DNA from: an uncultured Opitutia bacterium
GTDB taxonomy: Bacteria; Verrucomicrobiota; Verrucomicrobiia; Opitutales; Opitutaceae
Assembly (NCBI GenBank): GCA_903902745.1
Contig: CAIUWA010000012.1
Coordinates: 24,926 to 88,925 of the forward strand
Direction: 5' to 3'
DNA length: 64,000 bases
A program made the translations under genes and the position numbers. Positions within the stretch are counted from its first letter, which is position 1, and each line of letters starts with the position of its first letter. Below, in pieces: positions 52,631 to 61,576 of this stretch. The notes under the pieces were generated by a model, which did not search any database, was not told where the DNA came from, and saw only the letters and a list, made by a program, of their open reading frames with translations.

Positions 52631-53431
52631 ATGACTCCGATCCTTGAGGTCTCACGATTGCGCGTGGTGCGTGGACACACGACGATCCTGCGCGGCGTGG
52701 ACTGGCAGGTGAAGCCCGGCGAGCACTGGGTCATTCTGGGCGCCAATGGCTCCGGCAAAACCTCCCTGCTCAAGTCCCTCACGGGCTTCCTTTCCCCCAC
52801 TTCCGGCGAAATTTCGCTGCTGGGAGAAACCTACGGCGCGAACGACTGGCGCGCCCTGCGGCTGAAAATCGGCGTGGTCACGACATCGTTCACCGCCGCA
52901 GTCCCACCGGCGGAAGTCGCGCTCGACACCGTCGTCAGCGGCAAATACGCGCAGCTCGACCTCTGGCACGCTGGCACCCGCGCCGACCGGGTCGCCGCGA
53001 AAAAGCTCCTCCGCTTCGTCGGCCTCGCGCGCATCGCCGACCGCGAATGGGCCCACCTCTCCCAAGGCGAACGCCAGCGCATCCTGATCGCCCGCGCCCT
53101 CATGGCCCGCCCGCAGCTGCTCATCCTCGACGAGCCCTGCGCCGGCCTTGATCCGGTCGCGCGCGAAAAATTCCTGCAGTTTCTAAACCGCCTGTCCCGC
53201 CAGCGCTCGGCCCCCGCCTTGGTGCTCGTCACCCACCACGTCGAGGAAATCATGCCGCGTTTCTCCCATGTCCTGCTGCTGCGCGCCGGACGCGTCGTAG
53301 CCGCGGGCCCGCGCCGCCGCGTGCTGACCGCCGGTAATCTCTCGGCCACCTTCGGCGCCCGCCTCCGGCTCAGCCGCGTCCGCGGCCGGCTCCGGCTGGA
53401 GTTTGGCGCGGCCCGTCCCGCCCGTTCGTGA
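52631..53431 (+). CDS. ABC transporter ATP-binding protein (ModF/YbbL-like)
   Basis: A 266-residue ATPase. Walker A GANGSGKTS (about 41-49), a Q-loop region with VVTTSFTAAVP, signature LSQGERQRILIARALM, Walker B LLILDEPCAGLDP and VTHHVEEI. The length and pattern match ModF-like ATPases that lack an obvious TM partner. The start ATG at 52631 is chosen over a longer frame through repeat-like CCGTCTCCCGTC sequence. The next gene starts at a GTG overlapping its stop (GTGA), so the two likely act together. Confidence 0.88.
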   Translation: MTPILEVSRLRVVRGHTTILRGVDWQVKPGEHWVILGANGSGKTSLLKSLTGFLSPTSGEISLLGETYGANDWRALRLKIGVVTTSFTAAVPPAEVALDTVVSGKYAQLDLWHAGTRADRVAAKKLLRFVGLARIADREWAHLSQGERQRILIARALMARPQLLILDEPCAGLDPVAREKFLQFLNRLSRQRSAPALVLVTHHVEEIMPRFSHVLLLRAGRVVAAGPRRRVLTAGNLSATFGARLRLSRVRGRLRLEFGAARPARS

Positions 53432-54447
53432 ACCCGCTGGCCGATTTCATCGACGCGCTGGGGATCACGGGCGTCTGGACCTACCTCGCGCTTTTTCTTG
53501 CGGCGTCGCTCCTGATGATCTGGAGGCTCGAGGCGCTGCTCGACCACGGCCTCGAGGGCACGGCGCTCGGCACGCTCGTGATGCCCTACTGCTCCGGGCT
53601 CGGGAACCTGCTGTTTGTCATCATCATCGCCGTGCGCCACGGCCCTGCCCAGGAGGTGCTGACCAACTGCCTCGTCAACAATGTCACCAACCTGACGCTC
53701 ATCCTCGGCCTGCCCGCACTCGTCTGGGGACTCAGCCTGCGGCCCGCGGCCAAGGGGAAGAAGGGCGGCAAGGCCGGAGCCGGAAAAAAGGCGGCCGCCG
53801 CCGAGACGAGCCACCGGCTCAACCGCCTGTCGCTGCTCCTGACGCTCACCGCGGTAATTTTCTTTAGCGGCGTGACCTGGGTGCTCGGTCGCGATGGCCG
53901 GCTCGACCGCAACGACGGACTGGTACTCATCGCGCTGTTCGTCTTCTGGCAGTGCTTCCAGGTGTTCGACGTGCTCAAGCACAATGTCCGCGAGCGGCGT
54001 TCATTCGGACTGATGTTCTACTTCGACATCCTGATCGTGCTCGCCGGCGCCTACGGGCTCTACGTGAGCATCGACTGGCTCGTCGCGTGGCTTTCCGCGC
54101 GACCGGCCGGTATCATCAGCGCGCAGCACCTCGGCTGGCTGAGCGGCGGGCTGATGGTGCTGCCGAATGCGCTGCTGGCCTTCTACTACGCGGCCAAGGG
54201 CCGCGCCGACATCGTCTATGCCTCGCAGGTGGGCGACGGCCACATCTGCATCCCGCTCTGCCTCGGGCTTAGTGCCGTGCTCCAGCCCCTGCCGGTGCCG
54301 GCGTTCTTCAACCTCAGCTTCGCCATCCTGCTGGGCGCCGCCCTGGTGCACGTGGTGTGCGTGGCCGGCGGTTCACTCCCGCGCTGGATGGGCTGGCCTC
54401 TCCTCGCCGCCTGGGCCTGGTTCGCCGGCGCGGGGCTGCTAGGTTAA
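53428..54447 (+). CDS. Ca2+/cation antiporter-like membrane protein
   Basis: A 339-residue protein with about ten TM helices and a Lys/Ala-rich cytosolic loop near 110-130 (KGKKGGKAGAGKK). Two inverted half-sites, MPYCSGLGNLLFVIIIAVRHG...NCLVNNVTNLTLILGL and GWLSGGLMVLPNALLAFYYAAKGRADIVYASQVGDGH, look like the alpha-repeats of the CaCA (sodium/calcium exchanger) superfamily but with altered acidic residues. It starts with GTG overlapping the ATPase stop. The transported ion is unknown, and coupling to an ATPase is unusual for this family. Confidence 0.68.
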   Translation: MNPLADFIDALGITGVWTYLALFLAASLLMIWRLEALLDHGLEGTALGTLVMPYCSGLGNLLFVIIIAVRHGPAQEVLTNCLVNNVTNLTLILGLPALVWGLSLRPAAKGKKGGKAGAGKKAAAAETSHRLNRLSLLLTLTAVIFFSGVTWVLGRDGRLDRNDGLVLIALFVFWQCFQVFDVLKHNVRERRSFGLMFYFDILIVLAGAYGLYVSIDWLVAWLSARPAGIISAQHLGWLSGGLMVLPNALLAFYYAAKGRADIVYASQVGDGHICIPLCLGLSAVLQPLPVPAFFNLSFAILLGAALVHVVCVAGGSLPRWMGWPLLAAWAWFAGAGLLG

Positions 54448-54622
54448 TACGTTGCCCCGAACGCGCTGAAGCTCTTCGTCTGCGCTCGACCATGGCATCG
54501 ACCAAGCCTGAGCAAGCTCGGGTCCGACATCGACGACCCTCTTCCTTGTAGGGCCCGACCTTGGTCGCGGCCTCTGTCTTTGCCGGGGCCGTGATATTGA
54601 CCTGTCCCTTGCCTGCGCCCCG

Positions 54623-55117
54623 TCAGTCCCTGTCGTTGCCCTTCGGGAAATTGAATTTTACGGCGGTGAAGGTCGTTCCGCGGATCGTGATGCCCTGCAA
54701 GATGCCGTCGAACTCCCCCGTGGCTTTCATCCAGTCGGCCTGGGTTTCAAACTGCGCCGTGTCACCCACTGTCTCGCCCGTGGCGGGGTTTGCGATAGCC
54801 TTGAGGACGAGGGTCCTAGTCGTCCCGTTGACCACGGCGGAAATCTCGAGCGACGGCGACGTCGAACGGATGAAATTCTCCAGTTCACCGTCGAAGACAA
54901 AAGCCTGCAGCCGGCCGGTGTCAGCGTCGCGTACGAGTTCGACGTGATAAACTTCGGCGCCCAGCACGACAGGCGTGCCGCCGTGTGGCGGCCGGTGCTC
55001 GTGTCGGACGGGAGCCACGTCCGTCGTGGAGGCGGCGGGCTTTTTCACGCAACCACCCGCCCCGGCCAGTAACACGAACAGCAGGAGCCGGAGACCGGTG
55101 GACACAGGGATTTTCAC
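54623..55117 (-). CDS. Lipoprotein of unknown function with HGG motif
   Basis: A 164-residue lipoprotein beginning at a GTG (55117). The signal ends in lipobox AGGC with Cys23. The mature part has HEHRPPHGGTPVVLGAEVYHVELVRDADTGRLQAFV, a pattern I associate with small verrucomicrobial and planctomycete proteins often near metal efflux systems. The C-terminal half is beta-rich. No efflux genes lie here. The GTG start is chosen because the signal peptide begins there. Confidence 0.65.
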   Translation of the reverse strand: MKIPVSTGLRLLLFVLLAGAGGCVKKPAASTTDVAPVRHEHRPPHGGTPVVLGAEVYHVELVRDADTGRLQAFVFDGELENFIRSTSPSLEISAVVNGTTRTLVLKAIANPATGETVGDTAQFETQADWMKATGEFDGILQGITIRGTTFTAVKFNFPKGNDRD

Positions 55118-55197
55118 AGGGTGGTTAAAGGGAAAGGGGCGGAAGAGATTCTCATCTTTTCTGGCGAGGTCACGGGCCCGTCTCGCGACCGGCGCGG

Positions 55198-55617
55198 TTA
55201 CACCCCGAGCGGGTCGGCGCGAAATTTTTCGCTCAGCTCGAAAAAGACCTTCTGGGCCTTCAGCCAGCGCGGGTCGGAGCGGATTTCGGCCATGGTCTTG
55301 GCGGTGTGGTTGCACACGAGGAAGCTGGCCGCACCCAGCTTGAGCAGCGCGTCGTAGTGCGTGCCACCAGCCTCGGGTGCGAATTCGAAGTCGCCCTCGG
55401 CGAAGGGCCGCCCCTCGGTCAACGCGCGGAGTGGCGCGGCATCGGTCAGCACGTTTTGCCGGAAATTCTCCATCCGCGGCCCGGCGTAGGCCAGCACCCC
55501 GCCGTGCTTCGCGGCCGTCGACAGCACCGCCCACTCGTCAAAGATCGGTTTGCCGTAGAGCGCATTCATGCGGTCCAGGCTGCCTTGGATATGCTGGCGG
55601 GCGGTGGCGAGATCCAT
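55198..55617 (-). CDS. Small hypothetical protein (139 residues)
   Basis: A soluble protein opening MDLATARQHIQGSLDRMNALYG and containing PIFDEWAVLSTAAKHGGVLAYAGPR, which looks like a conserved family seen in related genomes. The ATG at 55617 is used; a longer frame upstream crosses the inverted repeat at 55681. No domain is recognised, though the layout is similar to small roadblock-like proteins. Function unknown. Confidence 0.6.
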   Translation of the reverse strand: MDLATARQHIQGSLDRMNALYGKPIFDEWAVLSTAAKHGGVLAYAGPRMENFRQNVLTDAAPLRALTEGRPFAEGDFEFAPEAGGTHYDALLKLGAASFLVCNHTAKTMAEIRSDPRWLKAQKVFFELSEKFRADPLGV

Positions 55618-55680
55618 GCGGCGAGAAAGGCGAATCGGCCGCCAGTGGCAAGCCGGACTGTCCAAGGCAACAGAATGGTC

Positions 55681-55794
55681 TCGCGCAGAGGCGCGGAGGC
55701 GCAGAGCAAAAATTGTGAAATAGTAATGACAGCCCTCTGACTGCCGAATCCCCTGAATATTTTCCCTGCTCTGCGCCCCTGCGCCTCTGCGCGA
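55681..55794. repeat. Extragenic inverted repeat (IR-J)
   Basis: Arms 55681-55708 and 55767-55794 agree at 26 of 28 positions and are built on CGCAGAGGCGC words. The 58-base spacer is unrelated. It lies between two small genes of unknown function. Confidence 0.85.
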
Positions 55795-55819
55795 AACTGG
55801 TTTGAAGTGGCCGGTGCCC

Positions 55820-56296
55820 TTATTTGGCCAGACGGACCACGTCGCCCGCGGACACCGGCATCGCGGCATCGGGCTTTTGGGTCGCGGCATACACCACCAG
55901 CCCGGAGCGCACGATGGCCACCGACTGCTCCATTGCCCGCACCTTCGCGAGGTCGCTCGCGCCCGCCAGGGTCATGCCTTGCTGCCAGGGCACGCGCACG
56001 ACCGTGCCGCTCGAGGCATCGACAAATGTCACCATGCCCGCGTGCGCGAGCTTGGCCGTGCCCTCAAAGCTGTCCGCCGCCACCGAGCCGCCGGCGTTCA
56101 CCGCCGCCGCCGCGACCTTGCCGGTGGTGGACACGACCGCGCCGGCCGTCTTGCCGGCCACCACCACCGTCGTCGCGGCCAGGCTCACCGGCGCCGTGAC
56201 TGCATGGACCACGATGCAACCGCCCGCCAGGCTACCCAGCCCCGCCAGCAAGGCGGATCGAACCATCACGCAGGGGGCCGGAAACGCGCGCTTCAC
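55820..56296 (-). CDS. Small lipoprotein of unknown function
   Basis: A 158-residue lipoprotein (lipobox LAGGC, Cys27). The mature part is Ala/Val/Gly-rich (VSLAATTVVVAGKTAGAVVSTTG), then VTFVDASSGTVVRVPWQQGM and SVAIVRSGLVVYAA segments. No known domain. Its ATG at 56296 overlaps the dienelactone hydrolase stop by 4 bases, so both are made from one transcript. Confidence 0.6.
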   Translation of the reverse strand: MKRAFPAPCVMVRSALLAGLGSLAGGCIVVHAVTAPVSLAATTVVVAGKTAGAVVSTTGKVAAAAVNAGGSVAADSFEGTAKLAHAGMVTFVDASSGTVVRVPWQQGMTLAGASDLAKVRAMEQSVAIVRSGLVVYAATQKPDAAMPVSAGDVVRLAK

Positions 56297-57096
56297 TTCT
56301 TGGGCGCGAAGACCTCGGTCAGGAATACCTGCATATGAGCCCAGGACCGCCGGTCGGCCGCGGCGTTGTAGGCGATGCTGCCGGTCAGGCCGTTGGCCGC
56401 GGCGAGCTTGTCCGCCTCCGGGTTGGTGAAGGCATGGACGGCGCCGGCATAGCTGACGAACTGGTAGTCAAACTTCCCGTCATCCATCGCCTTGACGAAG
56501 GCCTCGCGCGACTCCTTTGACACGAAGCCATCGACCGCGCCGTGGCAGATGAGGATCCGCGCGTGGTTTTTCGCGGCAGCGTCCGCCGGAACCGGAATAA
56601 GGCCGCCATGAAAACTGACGATGCCCGCAAGCGGAGCGCCGCTGAAAGCGAGCGCCTGCACGGTCGAGCCGCCGAAGCAGTAGCCGATGGCGGCGACCCG
56701 CGCCGCATCCACGAGGCCCGTTTTCAAGAGTTGGTCGAGCCCGGCCCGCGCGCGGTCCGCCATGAGGGGCTGGCCGTAGAAGGGGGTGGATAGTTCGGTC
56801 GCCTTTTTCGCATCGGTCGTGACGACACCTACGCCGTACATGTCGGCCGCGAACGCCACGTAGCCCAGCTTCGCGAGCTGCTCGGCGCGGCCCTTGGGAT
56901 ATTCCGTGAGGCCCCACCATTCGGGAATGACCAGCACGCCGGGCGCCCGGCCCTTCGCCGTCACCGTGTCGTCATAGGCCAGCCAGCCTTCGAGCTTCAC
57001 GCCCGCCTGCTCATAGGCGACGGCCTTGGTGACGATCTTGGCGTGCGTGCCTGTTGTAGCGGCAAGAAGAGAGAAAATGACGGCAAGTTTTTTCAT
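56293..57096 (-). CDS. Exported dienelactone hydrolase family protein
   Basis: A 267-residue exported protein with a signal peptide ending near Ala19. The catalytic triad of dienelactone hydrolases is present: Cys140 in IGYCFGG, Asp189 in HGAVDGF and His221 in GAVHAF. The PEWWGLTEY loop lines the substrate site. Members open lactone or ester rings; the real substrate is unknown. The ATG at 57096 is used, with one at 57111 also possible. Confidence 0.88.
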   Translation of the reverse strand: MKKLAVIFSLLAATTGTHAKIVTKAVAYEQAGVKLEGWLAYDDTVTAKGRAPGVLVIPEWWGLTEYPKGRAEQLAKLGYVAFAADMYGVGVVTTDAKKATELSTPFYGQPLMADRARAGLDQLLKTGLVDAARVAAIGYCFGGSTVQALAFSGAPLAGIVSFHGGLIPVPADAAAKNHARILICHGAVDGFVSKESREAFVKAMDDGKFDYQFVSYAGAVHAFTNPEADKLAAANGLTGSIAYNAAADRRSWAHMQVFLTEVFAPKK

Positions 57097-57180
57097 GGCG
57101 GGAAACTTCATAGGAGGGCCCAGCGATGCCGTCAATTGCCCGTCATCAGCACTCAGTTTGCGATCGATCAATTCAAACCG

Positions 57181-57308
57181 GTTTCGCTCAGAGGCCCAGG
57201 GGCGCAGAGCGGGAGCACTAAACTTCAGGAGGAACCTCAGGCCGGGATGCCTCCAGACTTCCAAATCCTTGGGGGCTCGCTCGGCGCCTCCGCGCCTCTG
57301 CGCGAAAC
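57181..57308. repeat. Extragenic inverted repeat (IR-K)
   Basis: Imperfect arms 57181-57214 and about 57276-57308 with GTTTCGC and CAGAGGC words, related to IR-J. It reaches to within 2 bases of the CBS protein stop at 57310. Confidence 0.7.
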
Positions 57309-57309
57309 T

Positions 57310-57753
57310 TCAGGTCGGATAACCGCCGGCGATGTACTGGCGCAGATGCTCGGCCTCGGTGCGGTGCACGTCCGCCAGCCAGCGCGACACGTCGCCGATG
57401 GAGATGAGGCCGAGCAGCTCGCCGTCGGCCACCACCGGGAGATGCCGGCAGCGCTTGTTGGTGAAGATGCCCATCACATCACCGATAGTCAGGTCTGGCG
57501 CAATGGTCTCGAGCCGGGTGCTCATGACCGATGACACCAGGGCGGTGCGCGGGTTGACACCAGCGGCGACCACACGCGAAAGCACGTCGCGTTCGGTGAA
57601 GATGCCGACCAGGCGGCCGCCCTCGACGACGAGCACGGAGCCGATTTTCTTTTCATTCATCACGCGCACGGCGTCAGCCACGGTGACTGACGGCGGCACG
57701 GTCTGCACAGCGGAACCCTTGCGGTCCAGCAACGTGGCCACGGGAGTATTCAT
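57310..57753 (-). CDS. CBS domain pair protein
   Basis: A 147-residue soluble protein composed of two CBS domains: VTVADAVRVMNEKKIGSVLVVEGGRLVGIFTERDVLSRV, then TIGDVMGIFTNKRCRHLPVVADGELLGLISIGDV. CBS pairs bind adenosine nucleotides. A short C-terminal helix follows. It is probably a small regulator. The ATG at 57753 is preferred over one at 57804 because it starts immediately before the first CBS domain. Confidence 0.9.
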   Translation of the reverse strand: MNTPVATLLDRKGSAVQTVPPSVTVADAVRVMNEKKIGSVLVVEGGRLVGIFTERDVLSRVVAAGVNPRTALVSSVMSTRLETIAPDLTIGDVMGIFTNKRCRHLPVVADGELLGLISIGDVSRWLADVHRTEAEHLRQYIAGGYPT

Positions 57754-58012
57754 AGGGGTTGGGGGAACTGACCCGAGAATACTCCTGGGGTTGCTCCCGC
57801 ACAACGACTATTTCGGATTGGCGGCGATTTCCATTCGCGTGCGGGTGTAACGGGTTGTCCTCAACACGTAGCCTGGCTCCGTCTGCGGTGAAATGCGGAC
57901 GAAGGTTCTCAGCGCGTTGGGGACAACTCGCTCCACCTTGTTCCAAGCCAAGACCAGCCCAAACGTGAAGTTTGCGCCGCCGCGGCTTTTAAGTATGCGT
58001 TGCCTCTCAGCC

Positions 58013-58534
58013 ATGGCCAAAGCCCCCCCTCTCCTCCCGTCCGAAGTCCTGCGCCGCGTCCTGCGCGTTGCCCGGGGCGGAGGGACGCTTGTGCTGGCGA
58101 TCGCCGGCGGCCTCGCGGTTCTCTCGGCGGGCGTGGGCGACTATCTGGGCGCGCTGATCGGCGTGATCATCTCCGGCGCCGGGGTGTTCGAGCTGCATGG
58201 CGCCTCGCTGCTCAAGGCTGGCCGGGCGCAAGGGGTGAACTGGCTTGTCGGCAGCCAGCTTTACCTGCTGCTCAGCGTGCTCGGCTACTGCGCCTTCCGC
58301 CTGTCCCATGTGGAAATTCCCCCCGTCCCGCCGGAGCTCGCCTCGGCCATCGACATCAACGCGGAGCAATTCGGCCTCACGGCCCGGGAGTATCTGCTGA
58401 TGATCTACCGCTTCACCTTCCAGATCTTCGCCCTGCTCACGCTCCTCTACCAGGGCGGGATGGCGTTTTACTATCATCGCCGTCGGGCGGCGGTGACGGC
58501 GGCGCTAGGGGAGCAGGCGGAGGGGAATTTGTAA
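58013..58534 (+). CDS. Hypothetical membrane protein (four TM helices)
   Basis: A 173-residue protein with predicted TM helices near 24-48, 50-62, 78-98 and 128-152, the last followed by basic FYYHRRRAAV. No known family was recognised. The start at 58013 is used; the ATG at 57995 is another option. Its stop lies inside the left arm of IR-L. Confidence 0.6.
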   Translation: MAKAPPLLPSEVLRRVLRVARGGGTLVLAIAGGLAVLSAGVGDYLGALIGVIISGAGVFELHGASLLKAGRAQGVNWLVGSQLYLLLSVLGYCAFRLSHVEIPPVPPELASAIDINAEQFGLTAREYLLMIYRFTFQIFALLTLLYQGGMAFYYHRRRAAVTAALGEQAEGNL

Positions 58535-58686
58535 TTGGGAATTTGGAATTGGTTCAGTGCAGAGGAGACGGGTAGTGCGGTGCTTCAGCCCGCACTCCGA
58601 CGGAAAGGACGCGGGCTAAAGCACCTCGCCCCCGGACTCAGGAACTGACAAATTACCAATTCCAAATTCCTAACTCCCAATTCCCC
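58531..58686. repeat. Nested extragenic inverted repeat (IR-L)
   Basis: Outer arms 58531-58551 (AATTGGGAATTTGGAATTGG) and 58655-58680 (CCAATTCCAAATTCC) with an inner pair GTAGTGCGGTGCTTCAGCCC and GGGCTAAAGCACCTCGC. The left arm includes the stop of the upstream gene; the right arm ends just before the sulfite oxidase-like gene. Confidence 0.8.
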
Positions 58687-58687
58687 C

Positions 58688-59329
58688 ATGTCCAAGGAAC
58701 GCTACATCGAGGCCAAGCAAAGGTGGGCTGAAAAACAAAAGGCCCGCGGCGTAACCGCGCGTGCCACCGCCTCCCGCGAACGGCTGCCACCGGGACAAAA
58801 GCTCACGACCGGCTTTCCGGTTCTCGATCTCGGCGTGCAGCCGGAAATTCCCCTGGCCCAGTGGACCCTCACGCTCAGCGGCCTCGTCACGAAGCCGGCC
58901 GTGCTGGACTGGGCCGCGTTTAACGCGCTCCCGCAGGTCGAGGACACCAGCGACTTCCACTGCGTGACCACCTGGAGCAAATACGACTGCCGCTGGGGTG
59001 GCGTGGCCTTCACCACGCTTTACGAGCTCGTGCAGCCGAAGCCGGAGGCGCGCTTCGTCTATTTCACCGGCTACGACGGCTACTCGACCAACGTCGCGCT
59101 CGAGCAATGCCTCGATGACGACGTGCTGATCGCGACGTCGTTCGACGGCCAGCCCTTGTCGCGCGCCCACGGCGGCCCGGCGCGCGCGATCCTGCCGAAA
59201 CTCTACGCCTGGAAAGGCTCGAAGTTTGTCCGCGGCCTCACCTTCCTCGCCGAGGACAAGCCCGGCTTCTGGGAAGTGCGCGGTTACTCGAACACCGCGG
59301 ACCCGTGGACCGAAGACCGCTACGGTTGA
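58688..59329 (+). CDS. Sulfite oxidase-like molybdopterin oxidoreductase (YuiH-like)
   Basis: A 213-residue protein of the SUOX fold. The molybdenum-cofactor cysteine is Cys92 in DFHCVTTWSKYD, preceded by SGLVTKPAVLDW and followed by GVAFTTLYELV, GYDGYSTNVALEQC and AHGGPARAILPKLYAWKGSKFV. No signal peptide is present, so it is cytosolic, as in YuiH. The natural substrate of this subgroup is unknown. Confidence 0.88.
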   Translation: MSKERYIEAKQRWAEKQKARGVTARATASRERLPPGQKLTTGFPVLDLGVQPEIPLAQWTLTLSGLVTKPAVLDWAAFNALPQVEDTSDFHCVTTWSKYDCRWGGVAFTTLYELVQPKPEARFVYFTGYDGYSTNVALEQCLDDDVLIATSFDGQPLSRAHGGPARAILPKLYAWKGSKFVRGLTFLAEDKPGFWEVRGYSNTADPWTEDRYG

Positions 59330-59401
59330 AGAAGAACAATCCCTTGAGATTAGAAACTACCTGGAGGAATTGGATCACACGAACCGAAAGGCCTGAGGAT
59401 C

Positions 59402-60475
59402 CTACCGCTGCTGCTCTCGATTCTCCGGGATGCCCGGTTCGTCGAGCAGCTGGATGACCGTGGCCGGACCGAGGTCGGCTGGCGCGGTCCAGGAGCGGAG
59501 CGCCCAGACGACTTTTTTGGCCGGCGTCACTTCGAGCACCTGCACCGAGGTTGGCCACTTCGCCGGATCCTTGACGCCCTTCGCGTCGACGATGCCGTTG
59601 GGGACCCAGTTGCTGATCACGGTGTTGCCGTTGGCGAGGCGGTTGGCCTCCTGCAGGCTGAACAGCGCGATGTCCGGCACATCTTGCTGGCCGAATTCCC
59701 ACACGGTCTCACCCTTGGAATTAATCTCGCGCACAAATGAATTGTGGCTGCTGACGAGCGTGTTGCCGTTGGTGAGCCGCACCGCATCCCAAGGGTTCGG
59801 CACGGCGGCGGACCAGATTGCCTTTCCGTCCGCATCGTATTCCACGACCTTGTTCTCGTCATGGTGGGCGGCGAGAAAGGTGCCGGCCTTGGTCATCTGC
59901 ACCCGCCGGAACTGGGTGTGCGTGGGATGCGGATTGCCCGTCGGCAGCACGAACTCCTTCTCGGTCTTGCCGGTGACGGTATTGATAACCATCAGCTTCG
60001 CCGGCTCGCCGTTTTGCACGATCATCACTCGGTCCAGGCCGATGGGCTGCGCCACGTGCACCTCGAAGCCCTTCGGCGCGTCGTAGTTCCAGATGAGCTT
60101 CTTGTCCGCGGTGATCTCGCCCGCGCCGGTCTTGCGCGCGAAGACGACATTGCCGTTCGAGAGCAACGTGGCGTCGCTGAGTTCCTGCAGGGTCTTGGTG
60201 GCGTCGTTGGTCGGAATTTCATACGACCAGACTATTTTCCCTCCGCGGACGATGACCATCCTTTGCACCGGATTCCGGAAGTCCCACTGCCCGGTGTAGA
60301 AAAACGGATGCTGGTCAAGCCCACGGCCGGGCAGCGTGGCAGGCGAATACGAGGCGAGGTTCCGGGGCGCCCCGGGATCGCCGGCGTTCTCGGCCGCGGC
60401 ACGGGATCCCGGCAGGGCACAGGCCGCGACAAGAACAAAGCATCGGAAGCAGGGGGCAAGGATGGGGAGTTTCAT
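59402..60475 (-). CDS. Exported beta-propeller protein (PQQ/arylsulfotransferase-like)
   Basis: A 357-residue exported protein (signal ending near Ala27). The body repeats a blade-like motif: RGGKIVWSYEI, LSNGNVVFARKTG, DKKLIWNYDAPKG, DADGKAIWSAAVPN, LTNGNTLVSSHNS and NSKGETVWEFGQ. This GNxV and W pattern is that of the arylsulfotransferase/PQQ-like propeller family. No catalytic assignment is possible; it may bind a ligand rather than act as an enzyme. Confidence 0.78.
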   Translation of the reverse strand: MKLPILAPCFRCFVLVAACALPGSRAAAENAGDPGAPRNLASYSPATLPGRGLDQHPFFYTGQWDFRNPVQRMVIVRGGKIVWSYEIPTNDATKTLQELSDATLLSNGNVVFARKTGAGEITADKKLIWNYDAPKGFEVHVAQPIGLDRVMIVQNGEPAKLMVINTVTGKTEKEFVLPTGNPHPTHTQFRRVQMTKAGTFLAAHHDENKVVEYDADGKAIWSAAVPNPWDAVRLTNGNTLVSSHNSFVREINSKGETVWEFGQQDVPDIALFSLQEANRLANGNTVISNWVPNGIVDAKGVKDPAKWPTSVQVLEVTPAKKVVWALRSWTAPADLGPATVIQLLDEPGIPENREQQR

Positions 60476-60643
60476 TTGGGGAGGGGTGAGGAAGCCTACG
60501 GAAAGCAAGAGGGAAGAAGGAAGAATTAAGCGGAGGATGGAAAACAGATTTCCACCACGATGATCCAAGGCCTGGGCACGTTGGCCGTGGTCAAATGCTT
60601 CCGGAAGCTTGCCTGCCCTCTTGGGCGCGGGATTGTTGCCGGC

Positions 60644-61276
60644 ATGAAACCGAAGCTGCGCTTCAAACCCGCCGAAGCCGTCGCCCATCTGCGGGCCAGC
60701 GATCCGGCGCTGGCCGTGCTGATCGACCGGGTCGGCACCTGCACCCTCAGGGCCACGGCGGTGGACAGTGTTTTTTCTGCACTGCTGCGTTCGATCGTTT
60801 ACCAGCAGTTGAATGGCAAGGCGGCCGCTACCATCCACGGGCGCGTGCTCGCAGTGCTGGCCAAGCACGGCGGCCCGACCGCCGATGCCCTGACCAAGGC
60901 ATCGGACAAGGCCCTGCGCGGAGCCGGACTCTCACGCCAAAAACTCGCGGCCGTGCGCGACCTCGCGGCGAAGTGCCAGCAAGGCGTCGTGCCTTCGCTG
61001 CAGGAGGCGCACGGGCTAAGTGATGAAGAGCTCGTGACGCGACTGACCGAGGTGCGCGGCATCGGACCCTGGACCGTGCATATGCTGCTGATCTTTTATC
61101 TCGGCCGGCCCGACGTGATGCCGACGGGAGATTTCGCGATCCGCCTCGCGTTCCGGCGCCTCTACCGGAAACGCCGCGAACCCAAGCCCGAGGTGCTGCT
61201 CAAGCACGCGCGCCGCTGGCAGCCCTACCGCAGCGTCGCGAGCTGGTACCTGTGGCGCTCGCTCGACACGCCTTGA
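60644..61276 (+). CDS. DNA-3-methyladenine glycosylase (AlkA/HhH-GPD family)
   Basis: A 210-residue DNA repair enzyme. The helix-hairpin-helix is LTEVRGIGPWTVHM near 133-146 and the catalytic aspartate is Asp163 in TGDFAIRLA. QQLNGKAAATIHGR matches the conserved start of the glycosylase domain. It excises alkylated bases. The ATG at 60644 is used; the upstream part of the frame is weakly supported. A degenerate copy of its 3' end lies just downstream. Confidence 0.92.
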   Translation: MKPKLRFKPAEAVAHLRASDPALAVLIDRVGTCTLRATAVDSVFSALLRSIVYQQLNGKAAATIHGRVLAVLAKHGGPTADALTKASDKALRGAGLSRQKLAAVRDLAAKCQQGVVPSLQEAHGLSDEELVTRLTEVRGIGPWTVHMLLIFYLGRPDVMPTGDFAIRLAFRRLYRKRREPKPEVLLKHARRWQPYRSVASWYLWRSLDTP

Positions 61277-61330
61277 TCCTGCAAAACGGGCCGGCAGCTG
61301 GCCTGCCAAGCGTAGCTCCACCAGAGCGAA

Positions 61331-61366
61331 GGCTGGTATCTCTGGCGTTCGCTCGACCCGGCTTAA
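61331..61366 (+). pseudogene. Relic of the glycosylase 3' end
   Basis: This 36-base fragment reads GWYLWRSLDPA-stop, nearly the same as the end of the glycosylase gene (SWYLWRSLDTP-stop), with about 80% base identity. It lies 55 bases downstream of the intact stop. It is a remnant of a tandem duplication or of a replaced 3' end. Confidence 0.55.
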
Positions 61367-61386
61367 CGAACAAGGATGGATTAACC

Positions 61387-61449
61387 ACGAAGGCACGAAG
61401 CTACGAAGAAAAACTCCAGAAGGCTCGACCTTCGTGTCTTCGTACCTTC
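61387..61449. repeat. Extragenic inverted repeat (IR-M)
   Basis: Arms of ACGAAGGCACGAAG words at 61387-61408 and their complement at 61429-61449, with about three mismatches in 20. The rest of the 300-base gap (61277-61576) holds the glycosylase relic and no gene. Confidence 0.7.
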
Positions 61450-61576
61450 CTGGCACGCCGCAGCCTTGGCAAAGGTGGCCGTGGTAAACCGTCCCCATCC
61501 GGATGTTGCATCTTGATCCCGCCTAGACAGGATTTTTTCACCCCCCGTCGGAAATTGCCGACCTGCAACCCCGTCC

